A stretch of 35,182 bases of DNA from Candidatus Enterococcus courvalinii (GTDB taxonomy: Bacteria; Bacillota; Bacilli; Lactobacillales; Enterococcaceae), in contig NZ_JAFLWI010000025.1 in assembly GCF_017315945.1 (NCBI RefSeq), positions 1-35,182 on the forward strand. Reading direction: 5' to 3'. The notes beneath the pieces were generated by a model, which worked only from the letters and a program-made list of their open reading frames with translations, was not told the DNA's origin and did no database searches. The first letter of the stretch is position 1; each line of letters begins with the position of its first letter. Both the position numbers and the translations under genes were made by a program. Positions 1-6,846 of this stretch are shown here, in pieces.

Positions 1-1
1 T

Positions 2-82
2 GACTTGAATGCCGAAGAAGAAGACATTGAAAATCTTGAAGCCTTTGCTAAAGCACTTGTAGCGAAAGCTGATTCGTTCTAG
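2..82 (+). CDS. C-terminal end of an unidentified protein (partial)
   Basis: An open frame enters from the left edge and ends at a TAG at 80-82, giving about 26 residues that end in AFAKALVAKADSF. The piece is acidic, then helical (EEEDIENLEAFAKALV). A perfect 20-bp inverted repeat with a T-rich tail starts 11 bases after the stop, which supports a real gene end. The fragment is too short to assign a family. A helical C-terminus of this kind occurs in many small enzymes, including flavodoxin-like reductases, but nothing here proves that. Confidence 0.6.
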   Translation, partial: DLNAEEEDIENLEAFAKALVAKADSF

Positions 83-93
83 ATGCTTCACTT

Positions 94-154
94 AAATAAA
101 ACAAAAAACCGCTACGAATCGAATAATGATTTTTAGCGGTTTTTTGTTTTATTT
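94..154. terminator. Bidirectional rho-independent terminator
   Basis: The arms at 94-113 and 135-154 are perfect 20-bp complements with a GC core (ACCGCT/AGCGGT), a 21-nt loop, and flanking A and T runs on both sides. It ends the partial gene on the left and could also block leftward transcription. Confidence 0.85.
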
Positions 155-170
155 AATACTCACTCAACGC

Positions 171-209
171 AAAAAACAAAAGGTATACCAAAGTTTTGGC
201 ACACCTTTT
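171..209 (-). terminator. Terminator of the TetR-family gene
   Basis: Read on the minus strand, AAAAGGUGUGCC (209-198) pairs with GGUAUACCUUUU (189-178), and inner CCAAA/UUUGG pairing closes a short loop. A U-rich tract follows at 180-171. Two of the pairs are G-U on the minus strand and would be A-C mismatches on the plus strand. The element therefore serves the leftward gene that ends at 270. Confidence 0.7.
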
Positions 210-269
210 CAAAAAAAATGATTCAACGATCTTATGTAAATACAATGGGCAGTACAGCACAGTCCAATA

Positions 270-842
270 CTAATAATCCACCTTGATTGGTTCTTCTTGT
301 ACAAGAATGGCATCGATACTGTCTTGAATCAATTTTTCAATTTGAACATCTGTTGGATGAATAATTCCTGAAGACATCAATGCAGCAATTCCCGTTGCGA
401 CGATCCAAGTACCATTATGAAGTGATTCGATTTGTTCTTTTGACAAATTTGCATATGCAGCATCTTGTTTGACTGCATCCGTGAAATAATTATAAGAAAA
501 TTCTTGCATTGCTTCTCCCCCACCGTACTCATCCAAGTACAAAGAGCGATATAATCTTTTCTCACTGTTAGCAAAATGAATATAATTGTAAGCCAAATCA
601 ATAATTTTGTGTCCAGTATGTTCGACCGGAAAAACTTCGTTGCTTAGATAACTATAAATTTGTTCAAATAATTCTGTTTTTAGATCATCCATATTTTTGA
701 ATTCCAAATAAATTGGTTGTGTCGAACATTTCATTTTACTGGCGATATTTCGTGCAGTAAATCTTGAAAAACCTTCTGTAGCAACTACTTCATACGCAGC
801 AGCTAAAATTTGCTCTCTGGTAATCGTCTTTTTTCTTGCCAT
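270..842 (-). CDS. TetR/AcrR family transcriptional regulator
   Basis: This 190-residue protein is the usual size for the family. The N-terminal region (about 8-55) is a typical TetR DNA-binding domain: ITREQILAAAYEVVATEG, then a helix-turn-helix around TARNIASKMKCSTQPIYLEF. The remaining two-thirds should be the helical ligand-binding and dimerisation domain, whose ligand cannot be inferred. A strong ribosome site (TGAGGAG, near 853-860) fits the ATG at 842. It is monocistronic with its own terminator. It diverges from pepS across a 260-bp gap, so it could control itself, pepS or a distant target. No clear operator was proven; an imperfect palindrome, CCACCTGTTGG, lies at 880-890. Confidence 0.85.
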   Translation of the reverse strand: MARKKTITREQILAAAYEVVATEGFSRFTARNIASKMKCSTQPIYLEFKNMDDLKTELFEQIYSYLSNEVFPVEHTGHKIIDLAYNYIHFANSEKRLYRSLYLDEYGGGEAMQEFSYNYFTDAVKQDAAYANLSKEQIESLHNGTWIVATGIAALMSSGIIHPTDVQIEKLIQDSIDAILVQEEPIKVDY

Positions 843-1031
843 AATTTTTTAATCTCCTCAAAAATTATTTATAACGCTTCCACCTGTTGGTTATTTTAAT
901 TGTAACACGTTTTTTTTGATATGCAAAATTTGTTTTTTTACTCTACGTCTACCCTTTTACCACAGCAATAATCTTAATTTCTATTTTTATAAAAATCATG
1001 AAACTAAACATCTCAGTTCGCTATTTGCCAA

Positions 1032-1060
1032 TTGTTTCTATTATTAATAAATGTTATCAT
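1032..1060 (+). promoter_or_regulatory. Sigma-A type promoter for pepS
   Basis: TTGTTT at 1032-1037 and TATCAT at 1055-1060 are separated by exactly 17 bases. Initiation would be near 1067, about 35 bases before the pepS ATG. This is a pattern match only. Confidence 0.6.
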
Positions 1061-1102
1061 ATTACTGGTTATTAAATCAAATAATGAGGGGGAGTAATAT
1101 AC

Positions 1103-2335
1103 ATGTTAGCAAATTTTAATAAATATATTGAGAAATATGCACGCTTAATCACCGAAACCGGAATCAATGTCTCAGAAGGTCAAACAGTTGTTTTACAAAT
1201 CAGCGTTGACCAAGCACCTTTAGCACGCCTGATTACGAAAGAAGCATACCAATTGGGAGCTGCGGAAGTCATTGTGCAATGGACAGATGATCCTATTCAA
1301 AAAGAATTTTTAACTCATGCAGCAACAGATCGCATCGAAAATGTTCCACAATATAAAATCGATCAAACAAATGATTGGGTAGCAAAAGGTGCGAGTCGAA
1401 TTAGCGTCGTTTCTGCTGATCCTGACTCTTTAGCTGGTGTCGATGGCAACCGTGTAGCAAGTTACCAAGCTGCTGTTGGCAAAGCAATGATGAATTTGCG
1501 TAAAGCGACTCAAGCAAATAAAGTAAGTTGGACAGTTGTAGCTGCCGCAGGTAAACAATGGGCAGCTAAAGTTTTCCCTGATTTACCTGAGTCAGAACAA
1601 GTGGATGCACTTTGGGATGAAATTTTCAAAACTACTCGCATTTATGAAGACGATCCTGTACTTGCCTGGAAAAATCATGATGAAAAATTAGCGAGAAAAG
1701 CCAATGAATTAAATCAAGAACAATTTACTGCTTTACATTACACGGCACCAGGTACCGACTTGGTTATTGGTCTACCAAAAAATCATTTATGGGAGGGAGC
1801 TGGCAGCTTGAATGCACGCAATGAAAAATTCATGGCAAATATGCCTACCGAAGAAGTTTTTACAGCTCCTGACAGTCGCCGTGTGGATGGCTTTATTTCT
1901 AGCACTAAACCTTTAAGCTACGCTGGAACTATTATCGAAGGAATGAAATTTACCTTCAAAGATGGAAAAGTAGTTGACTTTTCCGCTGAAAAAGGTGAAG
2001 AAGTTTTAGCAAAACTATTGGACACAGATGAAGGTGCACGTCATTTAGGCGAGGTTGCTCTTGTTCCTGACCCCTCACCCATTTCTCAATCTGGAATTAT
2101 TTTCTTCAATACCTTATTTGATGAAAATGCTTCAAATCACTTGGCACTTGGCTCGGCTTACGCATTTAACTTAAAAGGTGGAACAGAAATGACCGAAGAA
2201 GAACTAGCAGATGCTGGTTTGAACCGTAGCCAAACCCATGTAGACTTCATGGTTGGCTCAAATAAAATGTCGATTGATGGCATTCGTGAAGATGGTTCAA
2301 CTGTTCCAATTTTTAGAAATGGTGATTGGGCATAG
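1103..2335 (+). CDS. pepS: Aminopeptidase PepS (peptidase family M29)
   Basis: This 410-residue metalloaminopeptidase matches the normal length of family M29 (AmpS, PepS, aminopeptidase T). It removes N-terminal residues from peptides in the cytoplasm. The expected metal ligands can be placed by analogy with AmpS: E251 in MPTEEVF, E317 in HLGEVALVPD, H346 in NHLALGSAY, and H379 and D381 in THVDF, with Y353 as the conserved tyrosine. No signal peptide or membrane segment is seen. The ATG at 1103 follows a GGGGGAG ribosome site at about 9 bases. The gene stands alone, with its own promoter and a strong terminator. Confidence 0.93.
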   Translation: MLANFNKYIEKYARLITETGINVSEGQTVVLQISVDQAPLARLITKEAYQLGAAEVIVQWTDDPIQKEFLTHAATDRIENVPQYKIDQTNDWVAKGASRISVVSADPDSLAGVDGNRVASYQAAVGKAMMNLRKATQANKVSWTVVAAAGKQWAAKVFPDLPESEQVDALWDEIFKTTRIYEDDPVLAWKNHDEKLARKANELNQEQFTALHYTAPGTDLVIGLPKNHLWEGAGSLNARNEKFMANMPTEEVFTAPDSRRVDGFISSTKPLSYAGTIIEGMKFTFKDGKVVDFSAEKGEEVLAKLLDTDEGARHLGEVALVPDPSPISQSGIIFFNTLFDENASNHLALGSAYAFNLKGGTEMTEEELADAGLNRSQTHVDFMVGSNKMSIDGIREDGSTVPIFRNGDWA

Positions 2336-2360
2336 TTTCCCTAGATTATTTATCTGATAA

Positions 2361-2396
2361 AAAAACCCCTCCACCACACTGTGTGGAGGGGTTTTT
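2361..2396 (+). terminator. Terminator of pepS
   Basis: The 14-bp perfect arms at 2361-2374 (AAAAACCCCTCCAC) and 2383-2396 enclose an 8-nt loop, and the right arm ends in a T run. The first arm begins 26 bases after the pepS stop. Confidence 0.9.
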
Positions 2397-2500
2397 GAGA
2401 CCTTTACATGAATTTTAGATGCAATGTAGCAAGTTGTAATTAATAGTCTACTAGTTAAAAACTAGTATTTGAAATAAATTGGCACACATTCGACACAAAA

Positions 2501-2542
2501 AACAACAAAGAAGCTTCTAAACTAATGTTTAGAAGCTTCTTT
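2501..2542 (-). terminator. Terminator of the tRNA-Arg transcript
   Basis: The 16-bp perfect arms at 2507-2522 and 2527-2542 enclose a 4-nt loop. On the minus strand they are followed by a T-rich tract (TTTGTTGTTTTTTG). The element begins 4 bases beyond the tRNA 3' end. Confidence 0.85.
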
Positions 2543-2545
2543 TTA

Positions 2546-2617
2546 CGTTCCCTGCCGGAATCGAACCAGCAACTAATCCTTAGGAGGGATTTGTTATATC
2601 CATTTAACTAAGGGAAC
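2546..2617 (-). tRNA. tRNA-Arg (anticodon CCU)
   Basis: The minus strand folds into a complete 72-nt cloverleaf. The acceptor stem is GTTCCCT/AGGGAAC with discriminator G. The D arm is GTTA/TAAC. The anticodon stem AATCC/GGATT has the loop CTCCTAA, which gives anticodon CCT and reads AGG. The T arm is GCTGG/CCGGC with loop TTCGATT. The CCA end is not encoded. A terminator follows directly. No clear promoter was identified in the roughly 60 bases upstream, although TTGGAC and TTGTTC hexamers are present. Confidence 0.95.
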
Positions 2618-2723
2618 TTTTTAACGATTGATTAAAACATAAAAATTACTTTGAACAATTTAAGTCCAACAGAGTTATTGTAGCTGTTTTGATTTTTCCT
2701 TGCAAGCTTTCCTCTCATAAAAA

Positions 2724-2767
2724 GCGAATATTTCTTGCTCTTTTCCTCCTAAAAGCAAACTATTCGC
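2724..2767. repeat. Imperfect inverted repeat upstream of the 52-aa gene
   Basis: GCGAATA at 2724-2730 is complementary to TATTCGC at 2761-2767. Inside these arms, TTGC/GCAA and CTTTT/AAAAG segments also pair with a small offset. It lies 66-109 bases before the small gene at 2833. It could be an operator or a leader hairpin, and its function is unknown. Confidence 0.4.
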
Positions 2768-2832
2768 CATCTACTACTCGCTGATGCTACACTTAGAGTA
2801 TAAATAAATCTTATGCTTAGGAGGAATTTTTG

Positions 2833-2991
2833 ATGACAGAAAAGCCGAAAGAAAAAATTTATGCCGAACGTTTCGACGCCTCAAAGAAAGATCGAGAAAA
2901 AATTTCAAAAGCAGCTATTCAGGAACATAAAGAAGATCACCCTCAATCACCAAGCAAAAAATTCAAATTTAAGAAAAAACCGACTCAGTAG
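2833..2991 (+). CDS. Small basic hypothetical protein (52 aa)
   Basis: An ATG at 2833 follows an excellent ribosome site (TAGGAGG at 2818-2824, 8-base spacing) and opens a 52-residue frame beginning MTEKPKEKIYAERFDASKK. It is very lysine-rich, with a tail (KKFKFKKKP) that could bind nucleic acid or acidic surfaces, and it has no membrane segment or cysteine. A bidirectional terminator follows at 3051. The ribosome site, the stop and the terminator make a real gene likely. I do not recognise the family, and any role is unknown. Confidence 0.65.
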   Translation: MTEKPKEKIYAERFDASKKDREKISKAAIQEHKEDHPQSPSKKFKFKKKPTQ

Positions 2992-3050
2992 GAACTGATT
3001 GCGTCCATGATAAAACACGGACGAAAAAATTCATGAGCAAATGAAAGAGT

Positions 3051-3097
3051 AAAAAAGAGTCAGGCAAGGCGCGCACGCCTTTTGCCTGACTCTTTTT
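3051..3097. terminator. Bidirectional terminator between convergent genes
   Basis: The arms at 3051-3071 and 3076-3097 (core GAGTCAGGCA/TGCCTGACTC, plus AGGCG/CGCCT) pair with one 2-nt bulge and a 4-nt loop, flanked by A and T runs. It lies 3 bases past the stop of the leftward acetyltransferase gene and also serves the 52-aa gene. Confidence 0.85.
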
Positions 3098-3100
3098 CTT

Positions 3101-4282
3101 TTAGAAATAATCATTTAAAACAGGTTTTTGATCTGGAATCAGTTCCGCCAATTTTTCAACTAATGCTTCTGAACAAGTCAATTTTTCTTGGAAAACCAAT
3201 TCTTGAACTTTTTTATAACCCATGAATAATTGCGTTAAACTTTGGATCGTTCCACTAACTTTTGGCAACATGGAGTCTGTTACTTGCTTGACCCGAACTT
3301 CCCCTTCCACTAGAACCACTTCAAAAACACCTTCATTCCACTCTGCATAAGCATCTTCCGTTACTTCAACAGCGAAAGCACCTTGTGTTTTTGGAAATGG
3401 ATAAATGGCTAAAAATTTAGCTATATCAACAATTCTTGCCATCATATCTGGTGTGATTGTTGTTTTTGCAAAAGGATTTGCAAGTAGCGCATTCAGATTA
3501 TTCCCAGCATAGCCACAAGCAAACGCAAATGTTTCAAACGCCCCACTATGTGAACCAACAAAGCGAGCAAGTGCTTGAAACGCAGTATGTGTCAAATAAC
3601 CCCATTCGACAATAGTAAAAGTTGGTGTTTCCAAGCGATAAACTAAATAACCCGCTACTGCACCAGACTCATCATAATATAAGGCAAACTGATGACCTTT
3701 CTTTTGGCGGAATTTAAAATCAATCCACCAAGTTTCTCGTGCTACTGCACCACGTTGGTTGTGTGACATTTGGGGATAAATCTCAGCTATTGCTTCTTGG
3801 GCTTTATCAAATGAAGTCCGAACCATTTTCCCTGGCACTTTTTTGACTGCAGGGAAATCACGACTAGCTAACTCATAATGAACCTTTTCAAATAACAGTT
3901 CATAGCCATAACGACGATAAAAAGGATAAGAAAATGGTGCTAAATAAGACAATGTCACATCTCTTTCTCGACAATCAGTAAGAATTCGCTCCATGATTTG
4001 ATTGATTCCGCCTTGTCCTCTTGCCTCTGGATACGAAGCAACATAGCCGATTCCAGCCATCAACAGGTCTTTTCCATGAAAAGCAACCGGAAATGGTGTC
4101 GCCATCACTTGACTCATCAATTGTTCTTCTTCATTGAAAAAGCCATAATTCCACGAGTGCTCTGCGATAGTTTGAAACCGTTCTCGACGTTCAAACGTAT
4201 CTTCAAAATTAAATGCGTAAGCAGCCAAATCAAACATCTCGTCGATTTGTGCACTGCCTAATTCTTTGACCTTTTTATTCAT
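3101..4282 (-). CDS. Eis-like GNAT family N-acetyltransferase
   Basis: This 393-residue protein has the size and plan of Eis-type acetyltransferases: an N-terminal GNAT domain with the acetyl-CoA loop near 80-100 (VASYPEARGQGG), a second GNAT-like part, and a C-terminal sterol-carrier-like domain. In mycobacterial Eis the C-terminal carboxylate on a Phe takes part in catalysis. This protein also ends in Phe (LNDYF). The start was set at 4282 rather than at an upstream in-frame codon, because GTAGGAGGAG lies at the right distance and the N-terminus MNKKVKELGS then fits the family. The substrate is unknown. A terminator-like hairpin sits immediately before its ribosome site, so expression may depend on readthrough from the PTS operon. 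Confidence 0.8.
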   Translation of the reverse strand: MNKKVKELGSAQIDEMFDLAAYAFNFEDTFERRERFQTIAEHSWNYGFFNEEEQLMSQVMATPFPVAFHGKDLLMAGIGYVASYPEARGQGGINQIMERILTDCRERDVTLSYLAPFSYPFYRRYGYELLFEKVHYELASRDFPAVKKVPGKMVRTSFDKAQEAIAEIYPQMSHNQRGAVARETWWIDFKFRQKKGHQFALYYDESGAVAGYLVYRLETPTFTIVEWGYLTHTAFQALARFVGSHSGAFETFAFACGYAGNNLNALLANPFAKTTITPDMMARIVDIAKFLAIYPFPKTQGAFAVEVTEDAYAEWNEGVFEVVLVEGEVRVKQVTDSMLPKVSGTIQSLTQLFMGYKKVQELVFQEKLTCSEALVEKLAELIPDQKPVLNDYF

Positions 4283-4302
4283 TCTTGCTACTCCTCCTAC
4301 AC

Positions 4303-4365
4303 AAAAAACTGATTGATGACTTGCTTGGAGTTTTCTTTGCAAACTCCAATCCACGCTCAATCAGT
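4303..4365 (-). terminator. Terminator or attenuator hairpin ahead of the acetyltransferase gene
   Basis: On the minus strand, ACTGATTGA (4365-4357) pairs with TCAATCAGT (4316-4308). An inner 9-bp stem is formed by TTGGAGTTT/AAACTCCAA (4349-4341 with 4333-4325). A run of T follows at 4308-4303. The ribosome site of the next gene starts only about 6 bases later. It either ends the DUF3284 transcript or attenuates readthrough into the acetyltransferase gene. Confidence 0.75.
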
Positions 4366-4407
4366 CCATTTACAACTTACTTTTTCTTTTCGTCATGTAA
4401 TGATAAC

Positions 4408-4821
4408 CTAATAGGTTTCTTCAATCATCGTCAACATTTTTTTGAATTGGCGACGTTTGAAGTACATCAAGATTGTGCCCAAAACCATATCATTCAACTT
4501 TTGTAATACACCATGCGAAGTCATTTGTTCCGTGTAATGGATCTCACACGAGGAATCATCAATTGGTTTGATTTGATAGTGAACCACAAAATCATTTTTA
4601 GTCGTTGATGTCCGAAATTTATAAGACTGGTTTTCAATGACTTCCTCGATTTTGATTCGAGCACGGCTAGATTTAGAAAATACTTTTACATATTCAAAGT
4701 TATTTAGCTGCTTACGTGTGATACTTTTCCCTGTTGCTTTACGTACATCAAAAAGAACAGAGTCCATAACTTTATCGTAAAAGAACGATGCCGGAATATT
4801 CATTTTTTTCGTAAGTTCCAT
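4408..4821 (-). CDS. DUF3284 domain-containing protein
   Basis: This 137-residue soluble protein matches the DUF3284 family, which is often found beside lactose/cellobiose-type PTS genes in enterococci and relatives. It starts MELTKKMNIPASFFYDKV and shows alternating beta-strand and helix character of the kind seen in START-like folds, but this is not proven. Its ATG overlaps the stop of the 59-aa gene by one base (TAATG), so translation is probably coupled. The function is unknown; the placement suggests an accessory role in sugar uptake or metabolism. Confidence 0.8.
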   Translation of the reverse strand: MELTKKMNIPASFFYDKVMDSVLFDVRKATGKSITRKQLNNFEYVKVFSKSSRARIKIEEVIENQSYKFRTSTTKNDFVVHYQIKPIDDSSCEIHYTEQMTSHGVLQKLNDMVLGTILMYFKRRQFKKMLTMIEETY

Positions 4822-5000
4822 TAGTTATTTTTCTCCTTTACTTCTTTTTTCTTTCCTTTTTTAAAGAAATAGATACCTAAGCCTAACAAAAACAAGCCTG
4901 TAACCATGCTATATAAATCATAACTTTGGGTATTGGGATTTAGACTATACAATAACACTAAAGAGCCAATACTACATAAAAATAAGCCATTTTTTATCAT
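4821..5000 (-). CDS. Small two-helix membrane protein (59 aa), hypothetical
   Basis: The frame begins with ATG at 5000 and ends in TAA at 4821-4823, with 59 residues. There are two hydrophobic segments, about 5-20 (GLFLCSIGSLVLLYSL) and 32-47 (MVTGLFLLGLGIYFF), then a highly charged tail (KKGKKKEVKEKNN) likely to face the cytoplasm. The stop overlaps the ATG of the DUF3284 gene (TAATG), which supports translation. The ribosome site (AGGATGG) is moderate. It sits in the PTS-associated gene set, but I recognise no family. Confidence 0.65.
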   Translation of the reverse strand: MIKNGLFLCSIGSLVLLYSLNPNTQSYDLYSMVTGLFLLGLGIYFFKKGKKKEVKEKNN

Positions 5001-5030
5001 TTAAACCATCCTATCTTTCAAACACTTTTA

Positions 5031-5252
5031 TTATACTGCAGTTGCTTGGAAATATAAAACTGATCCCCAAGGTTGTGCTTTGATCAGCTCTTTCGCCTTT
5101 TTAGCGGCTGCTTCCGGATCACTTGCCGTTGTTTCAAACATTAGCTTGATTCCTTGTTTTTCTTTAAATTGGTAACTGATTCCATCTTCGTTGAATCCTT
5201 CTAAAAGTTCTTTGATAGCATCTTGCTGCATTGCACTTGCGATTGTAATCAT
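5031..5252 (-). CDS. Conserved hypothetical protein of 73 aa in the PTS locus
   Basis: This 73-residue soluble protein reads like one small alpha/beta domain: MITIASAMQQDAIKELLEGF, a strand around ISYQFKEKQGIKLMFET, a helix (DPEAAAKKAKELIKAQ) and a final strand (GSVLYFQATAV). AGGAGG lies 9 bases before the ATG. The gene follows the IIC gene but is separated by a hairpin plus T run that ends only about 10 bases before its ribosome site. It is probably expressed at a reduced level by readthrough. The family and function are not recognised. Confidence 0.75.
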   Translation of the reverse strand: MITIASAMQQDAIKELLEGFNEDGISYQFKEKQGIKLMFETTASDPEAAAKKAKELIKAQPWGSVLYFQATAV

Positions 5253-5275
5253 TGATTTATCCTCCTAATATTTAC

Positions 5276-5316
5276 AAAAAAGACTGCCTCCACCTCACTG
5301 GAAGCGTCAGCAGTCT
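5276..5316 (-). terminator. Hairpin terminator or attenuator after the IIC gene
   Basis: On the minus strand, AGACTGC (5316-5310) pairs with GCAGTCT (5287-5281), with an additional inner CTTCCA/TGGAG helix. A run of T follows at 5281-5276. The ribosome site of the 73-aa gene (5261-5265) follows almost at once, so it probably acts as a step-down element inside the operon. Confidence 0.75.
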
Positions 5317-5328
5317 ATCTCTACTTAA

Positions 5329-6789
5329 TTATAGTTGTTCCCCTGCATTAGGATCCATTTTGTTTGCTGCAATAACAAATGGCGCCCAGATCAAGAAGGT
5401 TACGATCATACATACTAAGGTTACGATTGGCGCACGCCAGTCAGCCCCTGTTGCTAAGAATGATAGTAAGAATGGCGGTACAACCCATGTTACTTGTTGT
5501 GATACCGGTGCGACCAGACCTAGGTAAGTTGCTACCCAACCAATTGCTGTCGCAACCACTGGTGCAATCAAGAAAGGAATGAACATGATTGCGTTCAATA
5601 CGATTGGTAAACCAAACATTACTGGTTCATTGATATTGAAAAGACCAGGTCCAATTGACAGTTTTGCAACTGTTAGATAATCCGCACGTTTTGAGAAGAT
5701 CAAGATAGCAATCAAGAGAACGATTGTCCCACCTGAACCACCGAACCAAGCGAACGCATCAAATGAACCACGAACCCACATGTAAGCTTTGCCGTCTTCA
5801 ATTGCATCTAAAACAGCTGGTGTCCCTGTTTTTCCGTTGTATCCTTTTTGGAAAATATCGATATTGATCAATTGTGCTTGTCCCCAGATACCTTCTAATA
5901 CTGGTGCCAATACGTTTGGACCATGAATCCCGAAGAACCAGAAAATTTGCACAAAGACTGTAACGATCAATACAGCGCCGATCCCTTGTGATAGACCAAG
6001 GAATGGTTCAGCAATGTATTTTTGAACCAAGTCAATAATCAATTGACCATCAGTGAAACGTCCGACAACATAGTTAATAATTGCAATTACATATAAAGCG
6101 ATTGTTGCTGGCAAAATAGCTGCGAAGGCTTTAGAAACTGCCGGCGGTACTGAATCAGGCATTTTGATCGTAATGTCAGCTAACATCAATTTACAGAAAA
6201 TAATAACAGAAATGGCACCCATGATCATAACAGTAAAGTAAGCATTTCCATTTAGGTGATTTAAATTCAACCATCCCCATAAACCAACAGATAATGTTCC
6301 ATCTGCTACAGTCGCACCAACACCACTGTTGTTGATTGCTTCTGCTACATTTGCTGGAACATCCACATTTAGTGCTGCTGATAAGGAAGGACCAAACGCG
6401 ATTCCTTGAATCAACGTTGCTAACCCTACGATACCACCTGCTAGGTCATTGACACCATAAGCACGTGCTAAGTTATAGCCCCAAGAAAAGGCAAAAATCA
6501 GACCTGCGATAGCTAGTGTTCCGTTCCAAACAAAACCGTTGATCCCAATAATAACATTCAATACTGCATAGAAACCTTTGTCTGCTGCTAAACTATCTGC
6601 ATAAGTACTAATAAATTGCTGTGGCAAATCACGAATGATTGCATTGATCATTACAGCAACAGACCCTGCCATCGTTGCAGGCATTGTACCGATAAAAGCG
6701 TCACGTAAAGCAACTAAGTGCTTCTGCGCGCCAATTTTAGCGGCAACCGGTAGGATGTGTTTCTCCATCCAAGCTGTTAATCCGTTCAT
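5329..6789 (-). CDS. PTS lactose/cellobiose-type transporter subunit IIC
   Basis: This 486-residue integral membrane protein belongs to the EIIC of the lactose/N,N'-diacetylchitobiose/cellobiose PTS family (CelB-like). It forms the sugar channel and uses phosphoryl groups relayed by IIA and IIB. The sequence begins MNGLTAWMEKHILPVAAKIG, typical for the family, then shows about ten hydrophobic segments. Family-typical stretches include FFGIHGPNVLAPVLE, SFDAFAWFGGSGGT and NINEPVMFGLPIVLN, the last of which is part of the sugar-binding region. A good AGGAGG ribosome site precedes the ATG. The 142-base gap to the IIA gene holds three tandem hairpins. The exact sugar (beta-glucoside, cellobiose or another) cannot be read from the sequence. 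Confidence 0.92.
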   Translation of the reverse strand: MNGLTAWMEKHILPVAAKIGAQKHLVALRDAFIGTMPATMAGSVAVMINAIIRDLPQQFISTYADSLAADKGFYAVLNVIIGINGFVWNGTLAIAGLIFAFSWGYNLARAYGVNDLAGGIVGLATLIQGIAFGPSLSAALNVDVPANVAEAINNSGVGATVADGTLSVGLWGWLNLNHLNGNAYFTVMIMGAISVIIFCKLMLADITIKMPDSVPPAVSKAFAAILPATIALYVIAIINYVVGRFTDGQLIIDLVQKYIAEPFLGLSQGIGAVLIVTVFVQIFWFFGIHGPNVLAPVLEGIWGQAQLINIDIFQKGYNGKTGTPAVLDAIEDGKAYMWVRGSFDAFAWFGGSGGTIVLLIAILIFSKRADYLTVAKLSIGPGLFNINEPVMFGLPIVLNAIMFIPFLIAPVVATAIGWVATYLGLVAPVSQQVTWVVPPFLLSFLATGADWRAPIVTLVCMIVTFLIWAPFVIAANKMDPNAGEQL

Positions 6790-6846
6790 TTTATTGTTCC
6801 TCCTATAAGTTTATTTATACAAAGAGTTGCCTCCCTATACCAAGTT

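Noticed and set aside
880-890. Imperfect palindrome CCACCTGTTGG upstream of the TetR-family gene, considered as its operator.
   Set aside because: Only 8 of 11 positions are symmetric and no promoter could be aligned with it, so it is mentioned but not called.
2450-2466. Perfect 7-bp inverted repeat ACTAGTT-AAA-AACTAGT between the pepS terminator and the tRNA terminator.
   Set aside because: Short, AT-rich and without a T run or a nearby start. It could be chance in this composition.
2479-2495. Sequence TTGGCACACATTCGACA resembling a sigma-54 -24 element.
   Set aside because: The -24 half (TTGGCAC) is good, but there is no GC ten bases after the GG and no activator or gene is suitably placed downstream.
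3002-3023. Hairpin CGTCCATG/CACGGACG after the 52-aa gene as a separate terminator.
   Set aside because: One A-C mismatch on the sense strand and followed by A rather than T. The terminator at 3051-3097 is far better.
4283-4360. Longer acetyltransferase frame beginning at 4360.
   Set aside because: The extra 26 residues are encoded inside the terminator-like hairpin and lack a ribosome site. GTAGGAGGAG fits the start at 4282.
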